DNA of 64,000 bases, taken from positions 62,001 to 126,000 of the forward strand of contig JAYFRF010000016.1 in the NCBI GenBank assembly GCA_034926225.1, read 5' to 3'. The notes under the pieces are model-generated. The model was not told where the DNA came from and ran no database searches. It saw only the letters and a list, made by a program, of their open reading frames with translations. How positions within the stretch are numbered: the first letter of the stretch is position 1; each line of letters opens with the position of its first letter. Below are positions 15,981 through 25,192 of this stretch, one piece after another. This stretch comes from JAAZKA01 sp034926225 (GTDB taxonomy: Bacteria > Bacillota > Clostridia > Oscillospirales > QAMX01). The position numbers and the translations under genes are program-made.

Positions 15981-17390
15981 TTACCTTTCTGCAACGCCAA
16001 GGAGCCGGAGATGCTTCCCGATATGGGACGCAAGCGCGGCAGCGTACTCCTCCGCGTGAGAACGCCAGAAGGCGTACAAGCGGTCATGGAAGCGCGCGTC
16101 GGAGAGGATCAGGCCGTAGGTGATATGGATAAGCTGGCGGGCGTCGTTTTGCGTAAACAGCGAGGGCAGCTCGGCGTCGGGGAGGGTGTCGACGTCCGGG
16201 ATCTTTGTAAGATCGGTAGTGACATGGTAGTAGGTGCTGGCTTCAGCGAAGGACTCGAGCGCGAACTTGTGGATTTCGCGGTAGAGGGCAGGGTCGTGCT
16301 CCGCGACAACGCGCATAGCCTCGAGCCAGTTGGTGCCGGCGGTTTTCACGTGGAAGACGCCGCGCGTTTCGCGTCCGACGCAGGGGAAGACGGAGAATTT
16401 GTCGGAGCCGGAATGGACGGAAATCTTGTAGCCAAAGTGACGGGCGATCTGGGCATGGATGTGCATCTCGCGCTCAAACTGCGCGAGGTCGCCCATGTAG
16501 TCGACGCCCTTCTGGAATTCGCCGCAGAAGCGGGGAGCCATCGTCGCGATCTTCACGCCGCGGCGGGTGAGCTCGCTTGCGACAAAGAAATGCTGCAGAG
16601 GGGTCGTCGGTGTCGCGGTTTCGTCGATCGAGATCTCGAAATCGGCGCGGTTTTCGCCGGACGCGAAGAACTGCTCCCAGATGGAGACGGCGAAATCAAT
16701 GGCTTCGCCGTAGATGTAGACGATTTTTGCCAGCTCATCCGCCGTGAAGGTAACCGTCTGACCTTCGCCGACATCGAAAGTCTTGCCGAGGTAGCGCTCC
16801 TCGGACTCGGGGCAGACGATTTGTCCGCCGTCGCCCTTGATATGCTCGGAGCAATCGAGGGTGATCATCGTAAAGCCGAGGGAGAGCGCGTAGGCGACGT
16901 CCTCGGGCTTTTTCAAATGGTCGCCGTCCGCGCCGAAGCCGCGTTCGAAGCCTTCGCGGTAAACGGCGAAGGTGGAGGCGTCGAGGACATCCTCATAGGT
17001 GCGGTGGGTGAGGTTTAACTCACGGATGGATTGCTGGCAAAGGACGGGCAGGGCGTCGTACTGTTCGAAGACGCGGATATGTCCGGGCCCCGCGATGCCG
17101 AGACGGTCGCCGACGCCGACGGTGCGGGGATAGGACAGCACCGGTACCGGCGCGGTAAAGGGGAAGGTACAGCGCAGAAACTCCGCGCTGTCATGGTCGC
17201 AGGGCGCGACGGTGACACCGCAGCGGGTCTTGCCGGGCATGTCGCTTTTGCCGACGCATACGAGAACGTCGGCGTCGCCCGCGTTTGCCATAAAGAAGGT
17301 CGCCTCTCCCAAGGTGCGGACGGACTTCGGGTAGACCTTGTACTTATCGAAATCGACGCAGCCACCGGTGACGAAGGGTTTATAGTTCAT
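15981..17390 (-). CDS. uxaE: Tagaturonate epimerase family protein
   Basis: Predicted to interconvert D-tagaturonate and D-fructuronate in hexuronate (galacturonate) catabolism, in the cytoplasm. The 469-residue protein contains segments typical of this family: IHSGSDKFSVFP-like (here VHSGSDKFSVFPCVGRET), FHVKTAGTNWLEA, HFFVASELTRRGV and FEISIDETATPT. The histidines and acidic residues that could bind the metal are present. The start at 17390 (MNYKPFVTGG) is preferred to an ATG 24 bases upstream because GGAGG lies between them. It is the last gene of the minus-strand operon starting with dusB, 74 bp behind the ceramidase-fold gene. No other uronate-pathway gene is present, so the substrate could differ. 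Confidence 0.8.
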   Translation of the reverse strand: MNYKPFVTGGCVDFDKYKVYPKSVRTLGEATFFMANAGDADVLVCVGKSDMPGKTRCGVTVAPCDHDSAEFLRCTFPFTAPVPVLSYPRTVGVGDRLGIAGPGHIRVFEQYDALPVLCQQSIRELNLTHRTYEDVLDASTFAVYREGFERGFGADGDHLKKPEDVAYALSLGFTMITLDCSEHIKGDGGQIVCPESEERYLGKTFDVGEGQTVTFTADELAKIVYIYGEAIDFAVSIWEQFFASGENRADFEISIDETATPTTPLQHFFVASELTRRGVKIATMAPRFCGEFQKGVDYMGDLAQFEREMHIHAQIARHFGYKISVHSGSDKFSVFPCVGRETRGVFHVKTAGTNWLEAMRVVAEHDPALYREIHKFALESFAEASTYYHVTTDLTKIPDVDTLPDAELPSLFTQNDARQLIHITYGLILSDARFHDRLYAFWRSHAEEYAAALASHIGKHLRLLGVAER

Positions 17391-17464
17391 AGGATGAAAG
17401 CCTCCAGTGATCATAAAAACTTAACGCTTTGTAGTATAACAGATTACGTGCCGTATTGCAAGGA

Positions 17465-18757
17465 CTATCTGACCGCCGCGACCGCCTGCGCCGTCGTATC
17501 GAGGTACGCGCCTTCGGTTTCCCCGGTGCAGAACGGCATGCCATACCACAGCGGTGCATTGTCGAATTCGTAGCCGCCGAGGGGCAACTCGGCGGCCGTT
17601 GCGAGGTAACCGCGCGTGCCGTTTGCGTAGGAGACGACGAAACGTGCCGCGTCCGGGACGCCGAGGGAGGAAAGCTGCTCATTTAAAGCGGCGCCGGTGA
17701 GGGTCAGCAGCTCAAACGGGGAGAAGATGAACGCAAGCCCACCGGCGACAAAGGTCATGGCAGGGACAGTAAGCGTGTTTTCGGTAAATCCTGAGCGGAC
17801 ACGGGCAAGCGCGTCGCGTGTCCAGAGAAGCTCACGAAGCCGGATGCGTTTATCAACCGCGCCGCCCGGAGCCGTTTCGTCAACGGCGTAGTAAGCCGCT
17901 TCCAGCCTGTCAAGACGGGCGAGGAGGGTTTGTTCGTCGGGGGTATCGCGCATCGGGAGGGTGGCGTAGACGACAGCGGAACGCGTCGGCGCGGAGGAAG
18001 CGAGGGGAGCGGCGGTTTTGACGGCATCGAGAACGCTTGCGGCGAATTCACCGCCGAGAAGCTCGATCTTCTCATCGACGGAGGGCTTTCCGACAAAGTG
18101 CGGGTCGATATCGCCGTCCGCGCCCTGCAAAAAGAGCGCCGGGACGCCGTAGACGCGAGTAGCTTCCCGGGTCAGCACGCCGGGGAAGTCGGCGGAGAGC
18201 TGATAAGTCGTGTTGATGACGGCATGGCAGGCCGCTGTCGCGAGGATACCGCGCACATGCCCCTGCATATCGATAAAAGCGGCGGCGCGAACACGGGGGT
18301 CGAAGGGTTTGCGTCCACGGCGGTTGTAGAGATAGGTCAGGTCGTGCCCGAACGCGGCTGAAAAATGGCCTTCGACGGTGGTTTCTAGTGCGTTTTTCGC
18401 CATGCGTCCGGCGATCTCGCCGATGCGCGCCCAGACGAGGCCGTTGACGGGTAGATCGCAGAGGATGCCGCCGGCGGGACCCGCGTGCGTATGGGTGGCG
18501 CAGATCGCGATATGGTCGGCGGGAAGCCCGGAAAGGCTTACTATGTGTTCGCGCAGGTGGTCGACGGTTTCGGGCGAGAAGCCGCAGACGTCGAGGGAAA
18601 CGATAGCGAAGCGGAAATCGCCGTCCTCGATCGCGCAGACTTTGGCGTAAAGCTCGTCGCGCACTCCTTCGGCGGGGTGGATGCGGAAGCCGTAGCCGTC
18701 CTGATAGACGTCACCGGGCGCGGGGGTGATGATGGCTTGTGCAAAACCGCATTTCAT
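17465..18757 (-). CDS. Neutral/alkaline ceramidase-fold hydrolase
   Basis: The 430-residue protein resembles the N-terminal catalytic domain of neutral/alkaline non-lysosomal ceramidases. It has an early FAQAIITPAPGDVYQDGYG-type beginning, the metal-binding CATHTHAGPAGG motif, a second histidine region (ATAACHAVINTTY), and LFLQGADGDIDPHF. It lacks a signal peptide and the C-terminal domain of true ceramidases, so it is probably an intracellular hydrolase of unknown substrate. Many bacterial members lie in sugar-catabolic clusters, as here. The start at 18757 (MKCGFAQ) is set by GGAAGGTG; longer versions of the frame run into non-homologous low-complexity sequence. It is preceded within 16 bp by the DegT-like gene. 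Confidence 0.75.
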   Translation of the reverse strand: MKCGFAQAIITPAPGDVYQDGYGFRIHPAEGVRDELYAKVCAIEDGDFRFAIVSLDVCGFSPETVDHLREHIVSLSGLPADHIAICATHTHAGPAGGILCDLPVNGLVWARIGEIAGRMAKNALETTVEGHFSAAFGHDLTYLYNRRGRKPFDPRVRAAAFIDMQGHVRGILATAACHAVINTTYQLSADFPGVLTREATRVYGVPALFLQGADGDIDPHFVGKPSVDEKIELLGGEFAASVLDAVKTAAPLASSAPTRSAVVYATLPMRDTPDEQTLLARLDRLEAAYYAVDETAPGGAVDKRIRLRELLWTRDALARVRSGFTENTLTVPAMTFVAGGLAFIFSPFELLTLTGAALNEQLSSLGVPDAARFVVSYANGTRGYLATAAELPLGGYEFDNAPLWYGMPFCTGETEGAYLDTTAQAVAAVR

Positions 18758-18773
18758 ATAAGACACCTTCCTT

Positions 18774-19751
18774 TTATAGACGAATCCGCAGATAGCCTGA
18801 TTCTGCCATGCAGGTATTGGGGAAGTCGTCGTCCGCAAGCTCACCGAAGAGAGGTTTGCGGTGCAGCGGCTCATAGGTGGGGAGTACCGTATACCCCCGG
18901 CGGGCGGCGGGAGCGTGGCACGCGCCGCAGCGGATGCGGTCGCAGCCCAGCCACAGCTCGGCGGCCGAGGATATGCCGGACTGCCGCAGCGGGGAAAGCC
19001 CCGCGCAGGGCCAGTCACCGGATGCCGCTTTCGCATAGGCGGCACGGCGGGCGGCGAGCCGATCCTCTGCCTGCGCGAGCGCGTCGGGGAGGAGGGCGCA
19101 GGGAAATTCTGCCACGCGCAGGTCGCCGCCGATGATCGCGTTGCCGAAGGTCAGCGTTTCCCTCTCGCCGAAGGGACGGCCGCAGTTATGGTAAGCGAAT
19201 ATCCGCGAGAACAGCGCCGTATCGTTGACCGCGAGCGCGCCCGCGCCGATATCCACGGCGGACGCGGCACCGAGATCGCAAACTGCCGCGGCAAAGCCGC
19301 CGGAGAGCGCCGTGCCGACGCCGCAGGGAAGCCAAATAACGAGCTTTTCTGCGCCGCAGACGCCGCCGAGCGCGGTGATGTCGGGCGCGTTGCCGCCGAG
19401 GGACTCCACGAGGACGGCTTTTGTGTGCGGGGAAAGCTTTTTTGCTGTGCTTGCTGGGGACAGCATTCCGGTATCATAATCGATATCGGCAAAAACGACC
19501 TTTGCGCCGATCGCTTTGGCGACGGACGCTGCGCGGGGATCGCCGTAGGATGCCGCGATCACCTCCGCATCGGGGTCGTCACCGCATAGACCGCGAAGAG
19601 TCGCCTCCAGCGCGGCGGTGCCGGAGAACGTGATCAAAGCGTGCGCCGTACCGACATAGGCGGCAAATTCAACGCATGCCTCCAGCATACGGGGGCCGAT
19701 GGTGCCCCAGGCGTGGTTTAACGTGTCGAAAAGGTTTGAGTTCATATTCAT
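18774..19751 (-). CDS. Degenerate DegT/DnrJ/EryC1/StrS-like protein lacking PLP residues
   Basis: The 325-residue protein follows a full-length DegT aminotransferase with a 4-bp ATGA overlap and shares its fold pattern: TFSGTAALEATLRGL early, ALAVNDTALFSRI near the middle and a C-terminal small domain. The key residues are gone. Where the neighbour has GDAAQ (D165), this protein reads WLPCG. Where the neighbour has the PLP lysine in NSKNLTCGEGG, it reads AVDIGAGALAVND with no lysine and about seven residues fewer. It is therefore unlikely to form the internal aldimine. It may be a regulatory or structural partner of the active subunit. Both proteins being in frame and tightly coupled argues against simple decay. 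Confidence 0.65.
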   Translation of the reverse strand: MNMNSNLFDTLNHAWGTIGPRMLEACVEFAAYVGTAHALITFSGTAALEATLRGLCGDDPDAEVIAASYGDPRAASVAKAIGAKVVFADIDYDTGMLSPASTAKKLSPHTKAVLVESLGGNAPDITALGGVCGAEKLVIWLPCGVGTALSGGFAAAVCDLGAASAVDIGAGALAVNDTALFSRIFAYHNCGRPFGERETLTFGNAIIGGDLRVAEFPCALLPDALAQAEDRLAARRAAYAKAASGDWPCAGLSPLRQSGISSAAELWLGCDRIRCGACHAPAARRGYTVLPTYEPLHRKPLFGELADDDFPNTCMAESGYLRIRL

Positions 19752-20899
19752 TTTCCCTCCCGCAGCTCATCTAAACAGGCGTATACCTTTTCCATCGCTT
19801 GTGCGATATCGCGCATGTCCCCGCGCGCGCTCAAAAGCGCGTTCTGGGTGATCCACGACGCTTCATGCGCCGCGATGCGGTCTGCCACGGGACAGTCGTG
19901 CGGTTCGTTCACGCCGGGGAACGTGTACAGCGGCCGGTACCCAGACGAGATCGGCACACCCTCCGCCGCGACCGCACGGAGAAAAGAGTCGCGGGAGACG
20001 CCGCCGAGCCTGTCCTCGAGGACACGGACGAAATAGAGATGATAGGCGTTCCGCGTGACACATGCGTCCGCGGGAAGCGGGGCGACGAAGCCAAAGGGGG
20101 TCAGCAGCTCGTCAAGGTACGCCGCGTTTACCGAGCGGGTCTCCATTTGTGCGGGCAGACGCGCAAGCTGGGCGGAAAGGATCGCCGCGCCAAACTCCGT
20201 GATGCCGGAATCGAGGGCGAGGTGCGTGTCGTCGCCGCCGGACAGCATCGCAGTTACGGCCTCATACAGGCTCTGATCGTTGGTTGTGATGATGCCGCCC
20301 TCACCGCATGTCAGGTTCTTTGAGTTCTGGCATGAGATAGACGCGGCCGTCCCAAGAGAGGCGACGTCCGTTCCTCGAAAGCTTGCGCCGACAGCCTGCG
20401 CCGCGTCGCCGACGAGAGCAATGCCATGCTTCTCGGCGACAGCTGACAGCGCGTCGTAATCGACGGGACGACCTCCGACGCTGACGGCGAGAATCGCGCG
20501 TGTACGCGGGGTCACGGCGCATTCGACGGCATCCGGATCGAGGTTATAATCGATGGGGGAAATGTCCGCGAAGACCGGCGTCGCGCCGACAAAGCGGATG
20601 GCGGAATAGGACGCGATGAAGGTGTACGGCGGCAGAATGATCTCGTCGCCGCGCCCGATCCCAAGCGCACGGAAGATGAGCTCCAGGCTGACCGTGCCGT
20701 TTGCGACGGGGATGCAGTACCGTGCGCCGCAGAAATCCGCGAATTGCCGCGCGAAGGCTGCGGATTCCTCTCCGACGCGGTATACGCCGCGCGCGTAAAC
20801 GCGGGAGAGCGCACGGCACTCCGTACCGTCATGCACTGGCCATGACGGCCAAGATGCCTCGCGGAGGGGTTTTCCTCCGTATAACGCAAGTTTACCCAT
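19748..20899 (-). CDS. DegT/DnrJ/EryC1/StrS-family PLP-dependent aminotransferase
   Basis: Probable sugar or polyol aminotransferase (or dehydratase) of 383 residues. It starts MGKLALYGGKPLRE, preceded by AAGGGGG, and contains PVANGTVSLELIFRALG, LPPYTFIAS, the PLP-contacting GDAAQ (D165) and the Schiff-base lysine K194 in NSKNLTCGEGG. In antibiotic-sugar relatives such enzymes aminate keto-sugars; here the operon context (kinase, tagaturonate epimerase, ceramidase-fold hydrolase) suggests an amino-sugar or inosamine-type pathway, which is inference. The next gene is a lysine-less paralogue overlapping by 4 bp. The upstream gene is a BadF-type kinase 22 bp away. Confidence 0.85.
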   Translation of the reverse strand: MGKLALYGGKPLREASWPSWPVHDGTECRALSRVYARGVYRVGEESAAFARQFADFCGARYCIPVANGTVSLELIFRALGIGRGDEIILPPYTFIASYSAIRFVGATPVFADISPIDYNLDPDAVECAVTPRTRAILAVSVGGRPVDYDALSAVAEKHGIALVGDAAQAVGASFRGTDVASLGTAASISCQNSKNLTCGEGGIITTNDQSLYEAVTAMLSGGDDTHLALDSGITEFGAAILSAQLARLPAQMETRSVNAAYLDELLTPFGFVAPLPADACVTRNAYHLYFVRVLEDRLGGVSRDSFLRAVAAEGVPISSGYRPLYTFPGVNEPHDCPVADRIAAHEASWITQNALLSARGDMRDIAQAMEKVYACLDELREGK

Positions 20900-20921
20900 A
20901 GAAAAATGCCCCCTTATTGAT

Positions 20922-21824
20922 TTATTGATCGATGGCATAACGCGCCGCGCCAATCTCCGGCGGCGCTAAAGGGACGCCGACGGGACTTGCGGGATGGGAC
21001 ATATGTAAGGCGGACCGGAACGCCTGCTGTACGCTTTCGGCATGCGTGAGGACGCCGCCGAATATGCCGACGGGCGCGTCGGTGATGCCGATGCGGGTTA
21101 GGAGCGCGTCGGCGTAAGCGGCAAGACGGACGCCGGCGTTGTGTGCGATCGTGCGTGCGGTGGGGTCGGAAAGGGCGGTCACCTCCCGCGCAAAACCCGC
21201 GATGGTGTCGCGCCGCATATCGGGCGCGTTGAGGATGCCGATGAGGTTGCGCGGCGCGACGGCGTGAAAATAGGCACAGGCGGCGCTGCTGAGCGCGGTC
21301 GCCTTCCCTATCCCGTCGTCGGCGTCGAACACAGTCCGCAGCGCCGCTGCGGCAATGGCATAGCCCGAGCCGGGATCCTCCGACGGCACGCCCCAGCCGC
21401 CGGCGACGTGCACGTGGCCGTGCGCGTCCGTCGCGACACCCATCGAGCCGGTTCCCGCGACGATCAGCACGCCGGGATTGCCGCGCACATGGCCGTAGAG
21501 CGCCATGTAGACGTCGCTTTTCATGTACAATCGCGTATGGGAGGGGAAAATCCCCTTTTCACGCACCTTTTTGAGGAAAACCTCCCGCGAGCCGTCGTCG
21601 GAGAGGTCGTCGAGCGCCGGATTGCCGATGCCGACGGCGGCAATGGACGCATGGTCGATGGGAAGCTGCGAAACGGCGTCCTGCAGATGTTCTACGGCGG
21701 TCTCAAGACCCACGACATAGTGATTTAAGCTTCCGGACATACTTTCCGCGACGACAGCTCCCTCTTCGTCGAGTGCCGCGGCCTTCGTCTTCGTCCCGCC
21801 GCCGTCGATGCCGATATAGATCAT
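20922..21824 (-). CDS. BadF/BadG/BcrA/BcrD-type ATPase, probable N-acetylhexosamine kinase
   Basis: ASKHA-fold kinase of 300 residues. It opens with the phosphate-binding IGIDGGGTKTKAAAL and has a second phosphate loop in VAGTGSMG, followed by GGWGVPSEDPGSGYAI. That pattern is typical of GlcNAc-kinase-like members rather than of the Fe-S activators of dehydratases, because no CxnC cluster motif is seen. The start overlaps the dusB stop by four bases (ATGA), with GGGAGG upstream. It probably phosphorylates a hexose derivative used by the downstream DegT, ceramidase-fold and UxaE products. The precise sugar cannot be told. Confidence 0.8.
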   Translation of the reverse strand: MIYIGIDGGGTKTKAAALDEEGAVVAESMSGSLNHYVVGLETAVEHLQDAVSQLPIDHASIAAVGIGNPALDDLSDDGSREVFLKKVREKGIFPSHTRLYMKSDVYMALYGHVRGNPGVLIVAGTGSMGVATDAHGHVHVAGGWGVPSEDPGSGYAIAAAALRTVFDADDGIGKATALSSAACAYFHAVAPRNLIGILNAPDMRRDTIAGFAREVTALSDPTARTIAHNAGVRLAAYADALLTRIGITDAPVGIFGGVLTHAESVQQAFRSALHMSHPASPVGVPLAPPEIGAARYAIDQ

Positions 21825-22789
21825 GGCTGATCCCTCCCACGTTCGATGATCTCGTCAAGCAGCGCGTTCATCTCGTCCACGGTGGAAAGCCGGCTCACTT
21901 GCGCCCGTAGCGCTGCCGCACCGTGCAAGCCCTTACAGTACCATGCGACATGGTGACGCGATTCCATGACGGCGCGGTGCTCTCCCCTTTCCGCGACGGC
22001 GAGCAGCATATGCTCTCGGGCTAGTTCGATACGCTCCGCAAACGGCGGCAGCGGCGGCACGGGATCCCCGCGCAGGGCGGCCTCCGCACGTCCGAAAATC
22101 CACGGGTTGCCGTAGCTGCCGCGCCCGATCATGCACATGGCCGCGCCCGTTTGCTCAAGGATGCGCACGGCGTCCTCCGGCTCGAATACGTCGCCCGACG
22201 CGATCACGGGGATGCGCACCGCCCGCACGACGCGGCCTATCGCATCCCAGTCGGCCTTTCCCCCGTAGTACTGTTCCCGGGTACGTCCGTGGATGCAGAT
22301 GGCGGCGGCGCCCGCGGCTTCCATCCGACGGGCAAATTCATCCGCCGTAAAGCTGTCCCAGCCAAGACGGGCCTTGACCGTGACCGGCACCCCCGCCGAC
22401 TCCACCGCCGCGCGGACGACGACTTCGGCTAAGTGCGGATCCTTCATCAGAGCGGAGCCGTCGCCGCAGGAGGTGACTTTGGGCATGGGGCAGCCCATGT
22501 TGAGGTCGAGAAGTTCGGCGCCGGATACCTCTATTGCCTTTGGCGCTGCGCGGCGGATATCGTCGGGGTCGGAGCCGAAAATTTGCGCTGAGACGGGGGA
22601 CTCGCCGCCGCACCATAAAAGCTCCCGGGTTTTCCTGTCATCAAATAAAAGCCCCTTGGCGCTGACCATTTCCGTGACGGTAAACGTCGCGCCGCAGCGC
22701 CGGCAAATCATTCTGTAGGCGTGGTCGGTCACGCCGGCCATAGGTGCGAGCGCGACACGGCCGGGGATCGGGACGCCGCCGATTTCCAT
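21821..22789 (-). CDS. dusB: tRNA-dihydrouridine synthase
   Basis: FMN enzyme that reduces uridine to dihydrouridine in tRNA. The 322-residue protein has the Dus TIM barrel: LAPMAGVTDHAYRMICRRCGA at the start, DLNMGCPMPKV, VKARLGW, ICIHGRTREQYYGG, VIASGDVFEPEDA and MIGRGSYGNPWIF, then a short helical C-terminal domain. The catalytic cysteine is the one in NMGCP. The length is normal and AAAGGAG precedes the start. It is the first gene of a sugar-related operon, so it may simply supply the promoter; dus genes often lead unrelated operons. Confidence 0.95.
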   Translation of the reverse strand: MEIGGVPIPGRVALAPMAGVTDHAYRMICRRCGATFTVTEMVSAKGLLFDDRKTRELLWCGGESPVSAQIFGSDPDDIRRAAPKAIEVSGAELLDLNMGCPMPKVTSCGDGSALMKDPHLAEVVVRAAVESAGVPVTVKARLGWDSFTADEFARRMEAAGAAAICIHGRTREQYYGGKADWDAIGRVVRAVRIPVIASGDVFEPEDAVRILEQTGAAMCMIGRGSYGNPWIFGRAEAALRGDPVPPLPPFAERIELAREHMLLAVAERGEHRAVMESRHHVAWYCKGLHGAAALRAQVSRLSTVDEMNALLDEIIERGRDQP

Positions 22790-22830
22790 AATGGGTGTCT
22801 CTCCTTTAAGCGATTGCGGATCTTTTGTTT

Positions 22831-22859
22831 ATTGTATCATGGTTTTCGGTAGTGTGCAA
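22831..22859 (-). promoter_or_regulatory. Sigma-A promoter of the dusB operon
   Basis: On the minus strand TTGCAC (22854-22859) and TACAAT (22831-22836) are separated by 17 bp. Confidence 0.75.
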
Positions 22860-22902
22860 CTTGAAAATGTGGGATAAGGCGGATTTATCGAGTATTTTCC
22901 TC

Positions 22903-22930
22903 TTGCTAAAAATGAATTATGTGTTAAAAT
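22903..22930 (+). promoter_or_regulatory. Probable promoter of ppk1
   Basis: TTGCTA (22903-22908) and TAAAAT (22925-22930) are separated by 16 bp, about 40 bp before the start codon. Confidence 0.5.
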
Positions 22931-22970
22931 AAAGAGACCCCCCTTTATTACTATATGAACGGTGACTGGT

Positions 22971-25097
22971 ATGGAAACCCCTTCTATTTATGTCAATCGA
23001 GAACTGAGTTGGCTGAAGTTCAACGAACGCGTACTCGAGGAATCCATGTGCGCCGAGACGCCGCTGTATGAACGCCTGCGGTTTATCGCCATTTTTGAGT
23101 CCAACTACGACGAATTCTTCATGATTCGCGTCGGTACCCTCTATGATCAGGCACTCCTCGCCGTCCCCTTCCTCGATACGAAAACGCATATGACGCCCGT
23201 CGAGCAGCTCGACGCGATCTACGCCCGTACGCGGGAGCTGGTGGCGCGACGCGACGCCTGCTACGACGCCGTGACGGAAGCGCTGGCACGCGAGGGAGTC
23301 GTCCATCTGCGCCATGTGACGGCCGCGGCGGACCGCCGTGCCATCGACAGCGTCTTCGAGCGGGAGATTCAACCGCTGTTGTCCCCCGCTATCGTCGATT
23401 CCCGGCATCCGTTTCCGCATCTGCCGAATAAGCAGCTTTACGTCGCCGTGAGACTTGCGCAGCAGGGCAGCGATGAGCCGCTTTTCGGACTTATCCCCAT
23501 CCCGGCAGCGCTCGACCGCGTGATCTTCCTCCCCGGCGACGAGCAGCATCGCTATGTCCTCACCGAGGACGTCATCGCGGCACGCGCGTCTAAGGTTTTC
23601 CCGATGTATAAGATGTGCGAGTCTGTCGTCTTCTGCGTGACGCGCAATGCCGACATCAACACCGATGAACAGCTCTATAATCAGGACGCCGATTACCGTG
23701 ACTATATGAAGGAGATCCTCCGCAAGCGTAAAAGACTCGCCGCCGTACGCCTGGAGATGCTCGGGGGCTGCTCTGATCAGCTGCGCGAATATTTCATGGA
23801 TAAACTGCGCCTCCGCGAGGCGCAGGTGTTTACCTCGACGTCGCCGCTCGATATGCGCTACGTCAATGCGCTGGGCGACAGGTTGCCCTCGGCACTCACC
23901 AAACAGCTGTCATGGACGCCGCATCATCCGCGCTATCCGGCCGGCCTTTCCCCCAAAACAAGCATGATCCGCCGGATTCAGCATGGCGACCTCCTCTTAA
24001 ACTACCCCTACGACAGCTTCAAGCCCTTTGTCAGCTTGATCCGCGAGGCCAGCGAGGATAAATACGTCACCTCCATCAAGCTCACCCTGTACCGCGTCGG
24101 CCGCGAATCGAGAATCATCGACTCCCTTATAAACGCCGCCGAGAACGGCAAGGACGTCACCATCCTCCTCGAGCTGCGTGCGCGATTCGACGAGGAGAAC
24201 AATATCAACTGGGCGCAGAAGCTCGAGGAAGCCGGCGTGCGTATCCTATACGGGCCGGATGGGTTTAAGGTGCATTCGAAGATCTGCCTGATCACCCGCC
24301 GCGAAAAAGGGCGGGTTTCCTACATCACGCAGGTCGGCACCGGCAACTACAATGAAAAAACTACGAATATTTATACCGATTACTCGCTGATGACGGCAAA
24401 TTCCGCAATCGCGGCGGATGCGCTTATGCTTTTCAACAACCTCAGTACCGGCGTACTCGGCGACGGCTACCAGACATTGCTTGTTGCGCCACACTGTATG
24501 CGCACAGTGCTGCTGCGTGCGATTGATACGGAGATCGAGAAAGCGCGTTTGGGGCGCGGCGGGGAAATCCTGATTAAGGTCAACTCCATCACCGACAACG
24601 TGCTGATTGACGCTCTTGTCCGCGCGTCGCAGGCCGGGGTGCGAATCCGCATGATCGTACGCGGCATCTGCTGTATCCTGCCGGGCGTGCCGGGGATGAC
24701 GGACAACGTTTCCATCATCAGCATCGTCGGGAGGTATCTGGAACATTCGCGCGTGTACTGCTTCGGCTCGGGTGCGGACAGAAAGGTCTATCTCGCGTCG
24801 GCGGACTTCATGACGCGCAACATGCAGCGCCGGATCGAGGTGGCGGTTCCCCTTTTAGACCCCGCGATCGCGCGCCGCGTATATGAGGACGTCGAGGCGT
24901 CGCTGTCCGACAATGCGAAGGCGCGTGTGATGCATCCGGACGGCACGTATTCGCTGCGGTATGATTCCGTATCGGAGGCGTTCAACAGTCAGGAATACTT
25001 CCGCCAGCGTGCGGAAGCCGGCGCGGCGTCCGTAAAAAGCAGCCTTTTTTCGCGCTTCGCCGATTTCATAAAAACAATCCCTCCGCGCAAAGCTTAA
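22971..25097 (+). CDS. ppk1: Polyphosphate kinase 1
   Basis: Makes and degrades long-chain polyphosphate from ATP at the membrane. The 708-residue protein has the four-domain PPK1 layout. An N-terminal helical domain begins with YVNRELSWLKFNERVLEE, and FESNYDEFFMIRVG follows. The catalytic half has two phospholipase-D-like domains, with the autophosphorylated histidine in GFKVHSKICLI and the second catalytic histidine in LEHSRVYCFGSG, then YLASADFMTRNMQRRIEV. METPS at 22971 follows GGTGA; a GTG three codons earlier is possible. It has its own promoter and a terminator shared with the convergent SpoIIQ-like gene. Confidence 0.95.
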   Translation: METPSIYVNRELSWLKFNERVLEESMCAETPLYERLRFIAIFESNYDEFFMIRVGTLYDQALLAVPFLDTKTHMTPVEQLDAIYARTRELVARRDACYDAVTEALAREGVVHLRHVTAAADRRAIDSVFEREIQPLLSPAIVDSRHPFPHLPNKQLYVAVRLAQQGSDEPLFGLIPIPAALDRVIFLPGDEQHRYVLTEDVIAARASKVFPMYKMCESVVFCVTRNADINTDEQLYNQDADYRDYMKEILRKRKRLAAVRLEMLGGCSDQLREYFMDKLRLREAQVFTSTSPLDMRYVNALGDRLPSALTKQLSWTPHHPRYPAGLSPKTSMIRRIQHGDLLLNYPYDSFKPFVSLIREASEDKYVTSIKLTLYRVGRESRIIDSLINAAENGKDVTILLELRARFDEENNINWAQKLEEAGVRILYGPDGFKVHSKICLITRREKGRVSYITQVGTGNYNEKTTNIYTDYSLMTANSAIAADALMLFNNLSTGVLGDGYQTLLVAPHCMRTVLLRAIDTEIEKARLGRGGEILIKVNSITDNVLIDALVRASQAGVRIRMIVRGICCILPGVPGMTDNVSIISIVGRYLEHSRVYCFGSGADRKVYLASADFMTRNMQRRIEVAVPLLDPAIARRVYEDVEASLSDNAKARVMHPDGTYSLRYDSVSEAFNSQEYFRQRAEAGAASVKSSLFSRFADFIKTIPPRKA

Positions 25098-25103
25098 AAG
25101 AAC

Positions 25104-25166
25104 AAAGAGCGGCCCCCTATTGCGGCGCATCCTTACAGATGCCCGCAATAAGGGGCCGCTCTTTTT
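25104..25166. terminator. Bidirectional terminator between ppk1 and the SpoIIQ-like gene
   Basis: AAAGAGCGGCCCC (from 25104) pairs with GGGGCCGCTCTTT (to about 25164), with an inner stem of ATTGCGG/CCGCAAT type. T-runs occur on both strands. Confidence 0.85.
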
Positions 25167-25192
25167 GTGTTTGGGTGGGGATTTTTTATGGC

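Noticed and set aside
17465..19045. Extended N-terminus of the ceramidase-fold protein (about 96 extra residues)
   Set aside because: The extra part is Pro/Arg/Ala-rich and overlaps the DegT-like gene; GGAAGGTG marks the start at 18757.
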